From an uncultured Oscillospiraceae bacterium (GTDB lineage: Bacteria > Bacillota > Clostridia > Oscillospirales > Oscillospiraceae), in NCBI GenBank assembly GCA_900769995.1, contig CAAGIT010000180.1:1-9629 (forward strand): 9,629 nucleotides of DNA. Reading direction: 5' to 3'. The translations under genes and the position numbers were made by a program. Under the pieces are notes generated by a model, which did no database searches, was not told where the DNA came from, and was given only the letters and a program-made list of their open reading frames with translations. Positions 1 through 5,663 of the stretch are shown piece after piece. Every line of letters begins with the position of its first letter. Positions within the stretch are counted from its first letter, which is position 1.

Positions 1-863
1 CCGCCGCCGACAACCGCGACTGCCTTGGAAACGATCACCGGTGTATCGCTCTCTTCGTTATAGGCCTTCATCAGATTGATTCGGGTCAGATATTCATTCG
101 CGGACATAACGCCCTTGAGAGCCTCGCCCTCAATGTTCATAAACATCGGAAGACCGGCACCGGAGCCGACAAAGACCGCTTTGAAGCCCATCTCGAACAG
201 CTCGTCAATGGACAGAACCTTTCCGATGACCATATTGGTCATGACCTGAACGCCCATGTCTTCGAGCTTCTTGACCTCGTTGGCAACAATCGCCTTCGGC
301 AGACGGAATTCGGGAATGCCGTAAACCAATACACCGCCGGCAGTGTGCAGAGCCTCAAAAATCGAAACCTCATAGCCCTTCTTTGCAAGCTCGCTTGCAC
401 AGGTCAGACCGGCAGGGCCGGAACCGACAACGGCGACCTTAATGCCGTTGGGCTCGGGCTTTTCGGGCATCTTGTTGATATTCTCGCGGTACCAGTCGGC
501 AACAAAACGCTCCAAACGGCCGATGGCGACAGGCTCGCCCTTTACGCCACGGATGCACTTGCACTCACACTGGCTCTCCTGCGGGCAGACACGGCCGGAC
601 AGTGCAGGCAGAGCGTTGGTGGAGGTGATGATCTCATAAGCCGCAGCAAAATCACCCTCTGCAACCTTGCCGATAAACTCCGGAATACGGATATTGACAG
701 GGCATCCGCCGACACACATCGGCTTCTTGCATTGCAGGCAGCGCTTCGCTTCTTCGATTGCCATTTCAGGCGTATAACCGAGTGCGACTTCCTTAAAATT
801 CTTATTGCGGACGTTTGCGTCCTGCTCCGGCATGGGAGTTTTTGTCATTTGCATATTTGCCAT
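1..863 (-). CDS. nfnB: NfnB-type large subunit of NADH-dependent ferredoxin:NADP+ oxidoreductase (GltA-like), 3' end cut off
   Basis: FAD and Fe-S flavoprotein of the glutamate synthase small-subunit family. The first 287 residues are visible; the usual family length is about 460, so the C-terminal part lies beyond the left edge. In order: an N-terminal cysteine-rich ferredoxin-like region with C42, C45, C50 and C54, then C93-P-Q-E96, C99, C101 and C103 (ligands for two 4Fe-4S clusters; in characterised NfnB one ligand is a Glu, for which E96 is the candidate); an FAD-binding GSGPAG at 147-152; and a second Rossmann start (VVGGG) at the cut. The start ATG at 863 follows GGGAGGA with a 7-base spacer, and this ribosome site begins directly after the nfnA stop. 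Such proteins are often annotated gltA. The NfnA-like gene just upstream favours an electron-bifurcating NfnAB complex over glutamate synthase, but a glutamate synthase large subunit beyond the edge cannot be excluded. Confidence 0.88.
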   Translation of the reverse strand, partial: MANMQMTKTPMPEQDANVRNKNFKEVALGYTPEMAIEEAKRCLQCKKPMCVGGCPVNIRIPEFIGKVAEGDFAAAYEIITSTNALPALSGRVCPQESQCECKCIRGVKGEPVAIGRLERFVADWYRENINKMPEKPEPNGIKVAVVGSGPAGLTCASELAKKGYEVSIFEALHTAGGVLVYGIPEFRLPKAIVANEVKKLEDMGVQVMTNMVIGKVLSIDELFEMGFKAVFVGSGAGLPMFMNIEGEALKGVMSANEYLTRINLMKAYNEESDTPVIVSKAVAVVGG

Positions 864-877
864 TTTCGTTTCCTCCC

Positions 878-1732
878 TTACTGAATCAAGGCCTTGCCGA
901 TTTTTTCGATACGGCACATATGACCCTTTTCATCCTCGGCTTCCTGATCGCGATAGACGCCGTTGCGGTTCATCAGCTCGGCAAAATCGACCTGATGACC
1001 GTCAAAGTCGGGGCCGTCGACACAGGCAAACTTGACCTCGCCGCCAACGGTGACGCGGCAGCCGCCGCACATACCGGTGCCGTCGACCATGATCGGGTTC
1101 AGGGACACGATGGTCTTGACGCCGAACGGCTCGGTGGTCTTGCAGACGAACTTCATCATCGGGATCGGGCCGATGGCGAGAACCTCGTCATACTGATTGC
1201 CGGCCTCGAGAAGCTGCTGCAGCTTGACGGTAACAAAGCCGTGCTCGCCATAGGAGCCATCATCGGTCATTAAGTACAGGTTATCGCTGCAGGACTTGAA
1301 CTCGTCCTCCAAAATGACGATGTCCTTATTGCGGAAACCGACAATCACATCGACCTCGCAGCCGGCTTCCTTGAACGCCTGTGCAGACGGCAGAGCGATC
1401 GCACAGCCGACACCGCCGCCGACAACGCAGACACGCTTGATGCCCTCGGTTTCCGTGGGTCTGCCGAGCGGTCCGACAAAGTCCTTGATATAATCGCCCT
1501 CGTTCAACTCACCGAGCAGCTTGGTGGACAGGCCGACCTTTTGGAAGATGATCGTAACGGTTCCCTTTTCGCGGTCATAGCCCGCGATGGTCAGAGGGAC
1601 ACGCTCACCGCTCTCGTCAACACGGAAGATGATGAACTGACCCGCTTTTGCCTTTTTCGCAACAAACGGTGCCTCGATCTCCAGCAGCGTAACAGCAGAA
1701 TTCAATTCCTTTTTGCGTACAATTTTGAACAT
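878..1732 (-). CDS. nfnA: NfnA-type small subunit: FAD/NAD-binding, 2Fe-2S reductase (sulfide dehydrogenase/PyrK-like)
   Basis: Ferredoxin-NADP reductase-fold protein, 284 residues, expected to bind FAD and NAD(H) and pass electrons through a 2Fe-2S cluster to NfnB in the cytoplasm. Visible: the flavin-binding RVPLTIAGYD at about 44-53, a nucleotide-binding VVGGGVGCA at 103-111, and a cluster motif D217-x4-C222-x2-C225-x11-C237. PyrK, the related dihydroorotate dehydrogenase subunit, has Cys at the first position. Asp there is the known hallmark of Nfn small subunits, and this is the best argument for the assignment. The frame stays open upstream to a GTG at 1741, but the ATG at 1732 is preferred: AAAGGG at 1741-1746 lies 8 bases before it and only 3 or fewer from the GTG. 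The stop is 14 bases before nfnB, so the two are co-transcribed from the promoter at 1773-1800. Confidence 0.88.
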   Translation of the reverse strand: MFKIVRKKELNSAVTLLEIEAPFVAKKAKAGQFIIFRVDESGERVPLTIAGYDREKGTVTIIFQKVGLSTKLLGELNEGDYIKDFVGPLGRPTETEGIKRVCVVGGGVGCAIALPSAQAFKEAGCEVDVIVGFRNKDIVILEDEFKSCSDNLYLMTDDGSYGEHGFVTVKLQQLLEAGNQYDEVLAIGPIPMMKFVCKTTEPFGVKTIVSLNPIMVDGTGMCGGCRVTVGGEVKFACVDGPDFDGHQVDFAELMNRNGVYRDQEAEDEKGHMCRIEKIGKALIQ

Positions 1733-1772
1733 TCCATTCACCCTTTCGTGAAATTACAAAGAATCCTAGAGA

Positions 1773-1800
1773 ATTATACCACAGTTTCACAAAAAATCAA
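1773..1800 (-). promoter_or_regulatory. Predicted sigma-A promoter for nfnAB, extended -10
   Basis: On the minus strand a TTGATT (-35, 1795-1800) is followed after 16 bases by a perfect TATAAT (1773-1778), with TGG directly before it (extended -10). Transcription would start near 1766, giving a leader of about 34 bases before the nfnA ATG. It lies in the 77-base gap between gluQ and nfnA, where no terminator hairpin was found, so nfnAB may also receive read-through from upstream. Confidence 0.7.
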
Positions 1801-1809
1801 CAAACAATC

Positions 1810-2703
1810 TCAAAATTCGTCATGAATCACGCACGGTTTCCCCTGCACTTTTCCCCAATCAAAAATTTTGACTGCTTCTTGCGCGGAAACCGGCTCATAT
1901 GGGTCCATCATTCCGGCAATGAATAACAGTTTTCCGATCAGTTCCTCCGGCTTGTACCGTTCTTTCAGATGTGCCATATCCAGACTTTTTTCACGCTTGC
2001 TGAGGCGTTTTCCGTCCGGTGCAATCAGCAGCGGCACATGGTAAAACTGCGGCACGGCATAGCCAAGCTGCTGATACAGCCAAATCTGCCTCGGTGTAGA
2101 ATCCAGCAAATCACTGCCGCGCACGACCTCCGTTACACCACCGAGTGCATCGTCACAAACCACGGCGAGCTGATAGGCATACACGCCATCGGAACGTCTG
2201 ACGATAAAATCTCCGCAATCCGTATCCAATCGCTCCCGATATTCGCCAAAAACACCGTCAATGAAACAGATTTCCTCTTGAGGAACACGAACACGCCAAG
2301 CAGGTTTGCGTGTTTTCTCCGCACGTTCCTGTGGTGTCAGGCTGCGGCAAGTGCCTGCGTAAACCCATTTTCCGTCCGAAGCATGGGGCGCAGAGGCATC
2401 GTGGAGCTCGCTCCGTGTGCAGTAGCAGGGATAGGTCGGAAGCCTGTCAAACGCTGCGGCATAGATTTCGGAACGCGTGCTCTGCAGCGGCATTTCTCTA
2501 TCCCAATCCAGTCCGAGCCAGTGCAGATCCTCGCGTAAAGCGGCGATAAACTCAAGCTTGCTTCTGTCAGGGTCCAGATCCTCGATACGCAAAAGCATTT
2601 CGCCGTTTTTTGACCGCACAGAGAGCCAAGCCATAAGTGCAGTAAACAGGTTGCCCAAATGCATCCGTCCGGACGGGCTCGGCGCAAATCTCCCGACCGT
2701 CAT
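1810..2703 (-). CDS. gluQ: Glutamyl-Q tRNA(Asp) synthetase
   Basis: Paralogue of glutamyl-tRNA synthetase that lacks the anticodon-binding half (297 residues, normal for GluQRS). It activates glutamate and attaches it to queuosine-34 in tRNA(Asp). Visible: an N-terminal GRFAPSPSGRMHLGN holding the HIGH-like signature (HLGN, 15-18); the IEDLDPDR segment at 40-47; a zinc site C93-Y-C95...Y115-x3-C119, the Cys-x-Cys...Tyr-x3-Cys pattern characteristic of GluQRS; and a KMSKS-like KRLSKRE at 232-238. The protein ends soon after, with no C-terminal tRNA-anticodon domain, which separates it from true GltX. Its ATG overlaps the stop of the upstream dehydrogenase as ATGA, so translation is probably coupled. 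No functional link between the two is evident; sharing a transcript may be incidental. Confidence 0.92.
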   Translation of the reverse strand: MTVGRFAPSPSGRMHLGNLFTALMAWLSVRSKNGEMLLRIEDLDPDRSKLEFIAALREDLHWLGLDWDREMPLQSTRSEIYAAAFDRLPTYPCYCTRSELHDASAPHASDGKWVYAGTCRSLTPQERAEKTRKPAWRVRVPQEEICFIDGVFGEYRERLDTDCGDFIVRRSDGVYAYQLAVVCDDALGGVTEVVRGSDLLDSTPRQIWLYQQLGYAVPQFYHVPLLIAPDGKRLSKREKSLDMAHLKERYKPEELIGKLLFIAGMMDPYEPVSAQEAVKIFDWGKVQGKPCVIHDEF

Positions 2704-3647
2704 GGAAGCACCCGATTTCTCAGCGGTTCACCTGACAAATAACGACGCAGATTTTCCGCACAGATATTCCATATTTTTTCCTCTACCTGCGGCAGATGTC
2801 CGAAGCTGACGCCCGCAACATGGGGGGTAAGGATGACGTTCGGCATGGCCCACAGCGGATGCTCCTGCGGCAATGGCTCGGGCTCGGTCACATCCAGACC
2901 AACGCCGAACAGCTTGCCGGATGCCAACGCCTCCGCGAGTGCATCCGTATCCGCCGTTGCGCCGCGTCCGACATTGACGAAGATTGCTTCCTGTTTCATT
3001 CTTGCGATGCGTTCGCGGCTGAAATAACCCTTTGTCTGCGCATTGTTCGGTATCGCGCTGAGGACAAAGTCCGCCTCCGGCAGCAGGTTTTCCGCTTTTT
3101 CCAGCGTTGTCAGAGCATCAAAGCCCTCACGTTTCCGTGTTGCATCGCGGCAGACACCGATGGTTCTCACGCCCAACGCCTGCAAGCGTTTTGCAAGCTC
3201 GGTGCCGATGTCACCGCAGCCGAAGACCATGGCTGTTCCGCCGGCAATCGGCTTTTCGCAGCCAAGGTCATCCCACTGCCCCGATTGCTTGTAAGCGGGC
3301 AGCCTGCGGCAGAGCGCAAGAAGCATCGCAAGTGCGTGCTCCGCCACCACAGCACCGAACGCGCCTGCTGCGTTTGTGAGCTGCACGCCTTTCGGAAATG
3401 TGCCGTCCAAATAGCGGTCAGCTCCCGCCCAGAACAGTTGCAGCCAACGAAGCCTTTTTGCATTTTTCAGCTCCCACGGTTCCGGCTGTCCAAAAATCAC
3501 CTCGGCCTCAGCGATCGCCGCCTCCCGTTCATCCTGAGAGGCATCGGCCGGCAGTACTTTGATCTCACTTGCGGGAACAAAGTCCGGCAGCTTCGGGCGA
3601 TCATTTCCATCCAATAAATACAGATATTTACACATTTTAATTAGCAA
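2700..3647 (-). CDS. D-isomer-specific 2-hydroxyacid dehydrogenase, NAD(P)-dependent
   Basis: Rossmann-fold oxidoreductase interconverting a 2-keto acid and a D-2-hydroxy acid; the substrate cannot be read from sequence. With the TTG start it is 315 residues, typical for the family. Visible: the nucleotide-binding FGCGDIG at about 142-148, and the catalytic triad in its usual contexts: Arg228 in VNVGRG, Glu257 in DVTEPEP and His276 in LTPHVAG. Two starts are possible. TTG at 3647 has GGGAGG 9 bases upstream and overlaps the end of the LCP gene by 11 bases. ATG at 3635 (311 residues, beginning MCKYLYLL) lies 21 bases from that site and has no Shine-Dalgarno of its own. The TTG is chosen on the ribosome site. 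The gene is the middle member of the LCP-dehydrogenase-gluQ unit. Confidence 0.9.
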   Translation of the reverse strand: MLIKMCKYLYLLDGNDRPKLPDFVPASEIKVLPADASQDEREAAIAEAEVIFGQPEPWELKNAKRLRWLQLFWAGADRYLDGTFPKGVQLTNAAGAFGAVVAEHALAMLLALCRRLPAYKQSGQWDDLGCEKPIAGGTAMVFGCGDIGTELAKRLQALGVRTIGVCRDATRKREGFDALTTLEKAENLLPEADFVLSAIPNNAQTKGYFSRERIARMKQEAIFVNVGRGATADTDALAEALASGKLFGVGLDVTEPEPLPQEHPLWAMPNVILTPHVAGVSFGHLPQVEEKIWNICAENLRRYLSGEPLRNRVLP

Positions 3648-4734
3648 TATACAGATCCTCCCACGAAATATCGCGTTCGTAGGGGTTGAAATACTCGTTC
3701 AGCAGGTCGAGATAGTCCTCGTCCGCATCGATGATCACATGGTTTTCGCTGATTTTAAACGGCACCGTTGTCATAAAAATATCATCCGTGCCGCACAGCA
3801 GCGCCGTTTCTGCCAGCCAAAGCATATTCCTTGCAGACAGGTCGGTCACCGCGTTGTCACTGAGCAGGGAAAATGCCTGCGGCAATTTATAGGCATTCTT
3901 GATGCTTGCCCACTGATCCATCGCCGCCATAAGGAAGTCACGCTGCACGCTCACGCGTCCGATATCCGCATCGGCATAGCCTTTGCGGTATCGCACCAGC
4001 CACATCGACTGTTCACCGTCGAGCGTTTGCAGACCGGCGGAAAGATCGATATACAGATCCTGCGACGGATCCTCGAAGTGCATATCCATCGGCACGTCAA
4101 ATTCCACGCCGCCAAACAGATCTACAAGCTCAATAAATACATCCAGCTCCAGCAGCACATACCCGTCCGGTCGGAAGCCGACACAGTCCGCCACATAGTC
4201 CATCAGAGAGTCCATGCCCTCCTCGCCTTTGCCGTTCACACCATATGCAATATTGATCGAGTGCGGCGTATAGGTCGAGTTGACCTTTGTATCGCGGGGG
4301 ATGCTCATCAGGCTCATCCGGCCTTCCTCACGATTGAGGTTCAGAAGCATGATCGTATCCGTTCGGTCTCCGGATTCGTCCGTTCCCGCCAACAGAATCG
4401 TGCAGTTGCCGTCTTTTCGTGCGCGGTCGTTGTCTGCCTCCGGCTGCTTCGCAAGGAAATGCAGACCGACGACCAGCAGTGCCAGCACCAACACCAAACT
4501 CAGCACGACCGTCAGAAGCACCTTCAAAATACGGTGCTTCTTTTTCTTTTTCGGGCGGTATTCCTGCTGCGGCGTTCGCCTCGATATATCGGGGCGCGGC
4601 CGCATCGGAAAATCAGATTTCGCCTCATAGTCCGGATACGGCTCATCGTCACCATATAATTTATCCGCAAATCCCCGCTCATAGGGATCCTCAGGTTTAT
4701 CTCTGTCAAGCTTAAAATCATCGTTATACTTCAC
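3637..4734 (-). CDS. LytR-CpsA-Psr (LCP) family cell-wall glycopolymer transferase
   Basis: Membrane-anchored enzyme expected to move lipid-linked teichoic acid or polysaccharide precursors onto peptidoglycan outside the membrane. It has 365 residues: an acidic, proline-rich cytoplasmic N-terminus (1-60), a KKKKK stop-transfer stretch at 62-66, one transmembrane helix at about 69-94, then the extracellular LCP domain (about 110-275). Landmarks are LLAGTD (114-119), R124-T-D126-T, SIPRDT (144-149) and DIGRVSVQRDF (258-267); their Arg/Asp residues are those that hold the pyrophosphate lipid in this family. The frame stays open up to 4815, but the GTG at 4734 is chosen because AAAGGTGG lies 7 bases upstream and the promoter at 4756-4784 would exclude anything longer. 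It is the first gene of the leftward unit and divergent from nrdG. Confidence 0.92.
   Translation of the reverse strand: MKYNDDFKLDRDKPEDPYERGFADKLYGDDEPYPDYEAKSDFPMRPRPDISRRTPQQEYRPKKKKKHRILKVLLTVVLSLVLVLALLVVGLHFLAKQPEADNDRARKDGNCTILLAGTDESGDRTDTIMLLNLNREEGRMSLMSIPRDTKVNSTYTPHSINIAYGVNGKGEEGMDSLMDYVADCVGFRPDGYVLLELDVFIELVDLFGGVEFDVPMDMHFEDPSQDLYIDLSAGLQTLDGEQSMWLVRYRKGYADADIGRVSVQRDFLMAAMDQWASIKNAYKLPQAFSLLSDNAVTDLSARNMLWLAETALLCGTDDIFMTTVPFKISENHVIIDADEDYLDLLNEYFNPYERDISWEDLYIAN
3657..3662 (-). promoter_or_regulatory. Shine-Dalgarno site inside the 3' end of the LCP gene, deciding the dehydrogenase start
   Basis: GGGAGG on the minus strand overlaps the Trp-Glu-Asp codons near the LCP C-terminus and ends 9 bases before a TTG. 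It is the only good ribosome site near the start of the 2-hydroxyacid dehydrogenase and argues for TTG initiation at 3647 over ATG at 3635. It could be a coincidence of the coding sequence. Confidence 0.5.
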
Positions 4735-4740
4735 GATTTC

Positions 4741-4748
4741 ACCACCTT
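4741..4748 (-). promoter_or_regulatory. Ribosome binding site deciding the GTG start of the LCP gene
   Basis: AAAGGTGG on the minus strand sits 7 bases before GTG at 4732-4734. With the predicted transcription start near 4749, the mRNA leader would be only about 15 bases, so this site would lie at the very 5' end of the message. Confidence 0.7.
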
Positions 4749-4755
4749 TGCTGCT

Positions 4756-4784
4756 ATTGTACACTATTCTTTGCTTAAAGTAAA
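4756..4784 (-). promoter_or_regulatory. Predicted sigma-A promoter for the LCP-dehydrogenase-gluQ unit
   Basis: On the minus strand TTTACT (-35, 4779-4784) and TACAAT (-10, 4756-4761) are separated by exactly 17 bases. The predicted start near 4749 leads directly into the ribosome site of the LCP gene. It is divergent from the nrdG promoter, with about 66 bases between the two -35 elements. Confidence 0.75.
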
Positions 4785-4850
4785 TAAGAAATGCCGATTT
4801 GTGCGTTTCAAACAATCTTGAAAATTCCGCAAAAAAGTATCAAATTGTAA

Positions 4851-4879
4851 TTGCTTTTCTATGACAAGTGTGGTATGCT
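4851..4879 (+). promoter_or_regulatory. Predicted promoter of the nrdG-nrdD-trxB operon
   Basis: TTGCTT (-35, 4851-4856) and TATGCT (-10, 4874-4879) are 17 bases apart, with TGG immediately before the -10 (extended -10). Transcription would start near 4886, so the two NrdR-like boxes would lie in the first 50 bases of the transcribed region. The -10 is imperfect (TATGCT against TATAAT). Confidence 0.6.
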
Positions 4880-4889
4880 TACCAACGAA

Positions 4890-4905
4890 ACACAAGATAT
4901 TGTGC
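4890..4905 (+). promoter_or_regulatory. NrdR box 1 (operator)
   Basis: ACACAAGATATTGTGC matches the known NrdR-box consensus ACACWATATATWGTGT at 14 of 16 positions and is a near-perfect palindrome. NrdR is an ATP-cone zinc-ribbon repressor that binds such boxes in pairs upstream of ribonucleotide reductase genes when dATP is abundant. The nrdR gene itself is not in this window. Confidence 0.8.
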
Positions 4906-4929
4906 TGTTCAAAAAAATCGGCACAATAT
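4897..4929 (+). repeat. 9-bp perfect inverted repeat in the nrdG leader
   Basis: ATATTGTGC (4897-4905) and GCACAATAT (4921-4929) are exact reverse complements, 15 bases apart. In RNA the stem could grow inward by a G-U and a G-C pair to 11 bp with an A-rich 11-base loop. The arms are also the inner halves of the two NrdR boxes, which is the simpler explanation; a separate RNA role is possible but not shown. Confidence 0.6.
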
Positions 4930-4936
4930 AACCTCT
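4921..4936 (+). promoter_or_regulatory. NrdR box 2 (operator, degenerate right half)
   Basis: GCACAATATAACCTCT matches the NrdR consensus at 11 of 16 positions. The left ten bases match almost perfectly and the right half is poor. It begins 31 bases after box 1 with 15 bases between the two, the usual three-helical-turn arrangement of paired NrdR boxes, which supports it despite the weak right half. Confidence 0.62.
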
Positions 4937-4965
4937 GTTTTTTGAACTTTTTGGGGAGGAATCGA

Positions 4966-5646
4966 ATGCGTATTGGAGGATTGCAAAAGCTGACACTGCT
5001 TGACTTTCCGGGTCATGTGGCGTGCACGATTTTTCTGCAAGGCTGCAACTTTCGCTGCCCTTTTTGCCACAATTCGCCGCTTGTCCTCGGAACTGATGCG
5101 ATCAGCGAGGACGAGGTCTTTGCTTTTCTGAAAAAGCGGCAAGGGCTGTTGGACGGTGTCGCGATCACCGGCGGCGAGCCGCTGCTGACAAAAGAGATCG
5201 TTGCGCTGGTGGAAAAAATCAAAGCACTTGGCTACGCGGTAAAGCTCGATACCAACGGCAGCTTCCCCGCGAAGCTTCGCGAACTGATCGATCGCAAGCT
5301 GGTCGATTATGTCGCGATGGATATTAAAAATACACGGGAGAAATATGACCGAACTGCCGGTGCCGTCGGTATGCTCGATGCCGTGGAGGAAAGCGTCTGT
5401 CTGCTGCTCGAGGGTCGTGTTCCCTATGAATTCCGCACAACGGTCGTCGATGAGCTGCATGAACCGGAGGATTTTATCGCGATCGGGCAGTGGATCCAAG
5501 GCGCGGATGCCTATTATTTGCAGTGCTATGTCGATTCCGGCGATATTCTGGAAGGCGGTCTGCACGCGCCAAGTCAAGATAAACTGGAGCGATGTCTGGC
5601 AAATGCCGGTAACTATATTTCAAATGTTCAACTTCGTGGTGTTTAA
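4966..5646 (+). CDS. nrdG: Anaerobic ribonucleoside-triphosphate reductase activating protein (radical SAM)
   Basis: Radical S-adenosylmethionine enzyme that uses a 4Fe-4S cluster to place the glycyl radical on NrdD. It has 226 residues, longer than the roughly 155-residue E. coli type and typical of the second NrdG subfamily of clostridia and many other anaerobes. Visible: the cluster motif C27-x3-C31-x2-C34 (CNFRCPFC), the SAM-binding GGEP at 69-72 in the context AITGGEPLL, KLDTNG at 93-98 and AMDIKN at 117-122. The ATG at 4966 follows GGGGAGGA with about 6 bases spacing. An in-frame ATG at 4861 is rejected because it lies between the predicted -35 and -10 and has no ribosome site. It is the first gene of the operon; the order nrdG before nrdD reverses the E. 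coli nrdDG order. Probably NrdR-controlled. Confidence 0.93.
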   Translation: MRIGGLQKLTLLDFPGHVACTIFLQGCNFRCPFCHNSPLVLGTDAISEDEVFAFLKKRQGLLDGVAITGGEPLLTKEIVALVEKIKALGYAVKLDTNGSFPAKLRELIDRKLVDYVAMDIKNTREKYDRTAGAVGMLDAVEESVCLLLEGRVPYEFRTTVVDELHEPEDFIAIGQWIQGADAYYLQCYVDSGDILEGGLHAPSQDKLERCLANAGNYISNVQLRGV

Positions 5647-5663
5647 GAAAAGGAGAATATATT

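Noticed and set aside
345..1273. Several plus-strand frames opposite nfnB and nfnA
   Set aside because: Low-complexity antisense translations; the minus strand carries intact cofactor motifs and well-spaced ribosome sites.
1733..1809. Terminator between gluQ and nfnA
   Set aside because: The gap is AT-rich with T-runs, but no stem of useful length precedes them; only a promoter could be supported.
1810..2703. Full-length glutamyl-tRNA synthetase (gltX)
   Set aside because: The protein is only 297 residues, lacks the anticodon-binding C-terminal region and carries the Cys-x-Cys...Tyr-x3-Cys zinc pattern of GluQRS.
2796..3617. 273-codon plus-strand frame opposite the 2-hydroxyacid dehydrogenase
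   Set aside because: Shadow of the dehydrogenase, whose catalytic Arg, Glu and His are all intact; no family likeness on the plus strand.
3559..4659. 366-codon plus-strand frame opposite the LCP and dehydrogenase genes
   Set aside because: The translation is rich in His, Arg and Gln with no motif, it lies antisense to two clearly conserved genes, and it has no ribosome site.
4861..4965. N-terminal extension of nrdG from an ATG at 4861
   Set aside because: It would start between the predicted -35 and -10 and read through both NrdR boxes. It has no ribosome site, and the family N-terminus (MRIGGLQKLTLLDFPG) begins at 4966.
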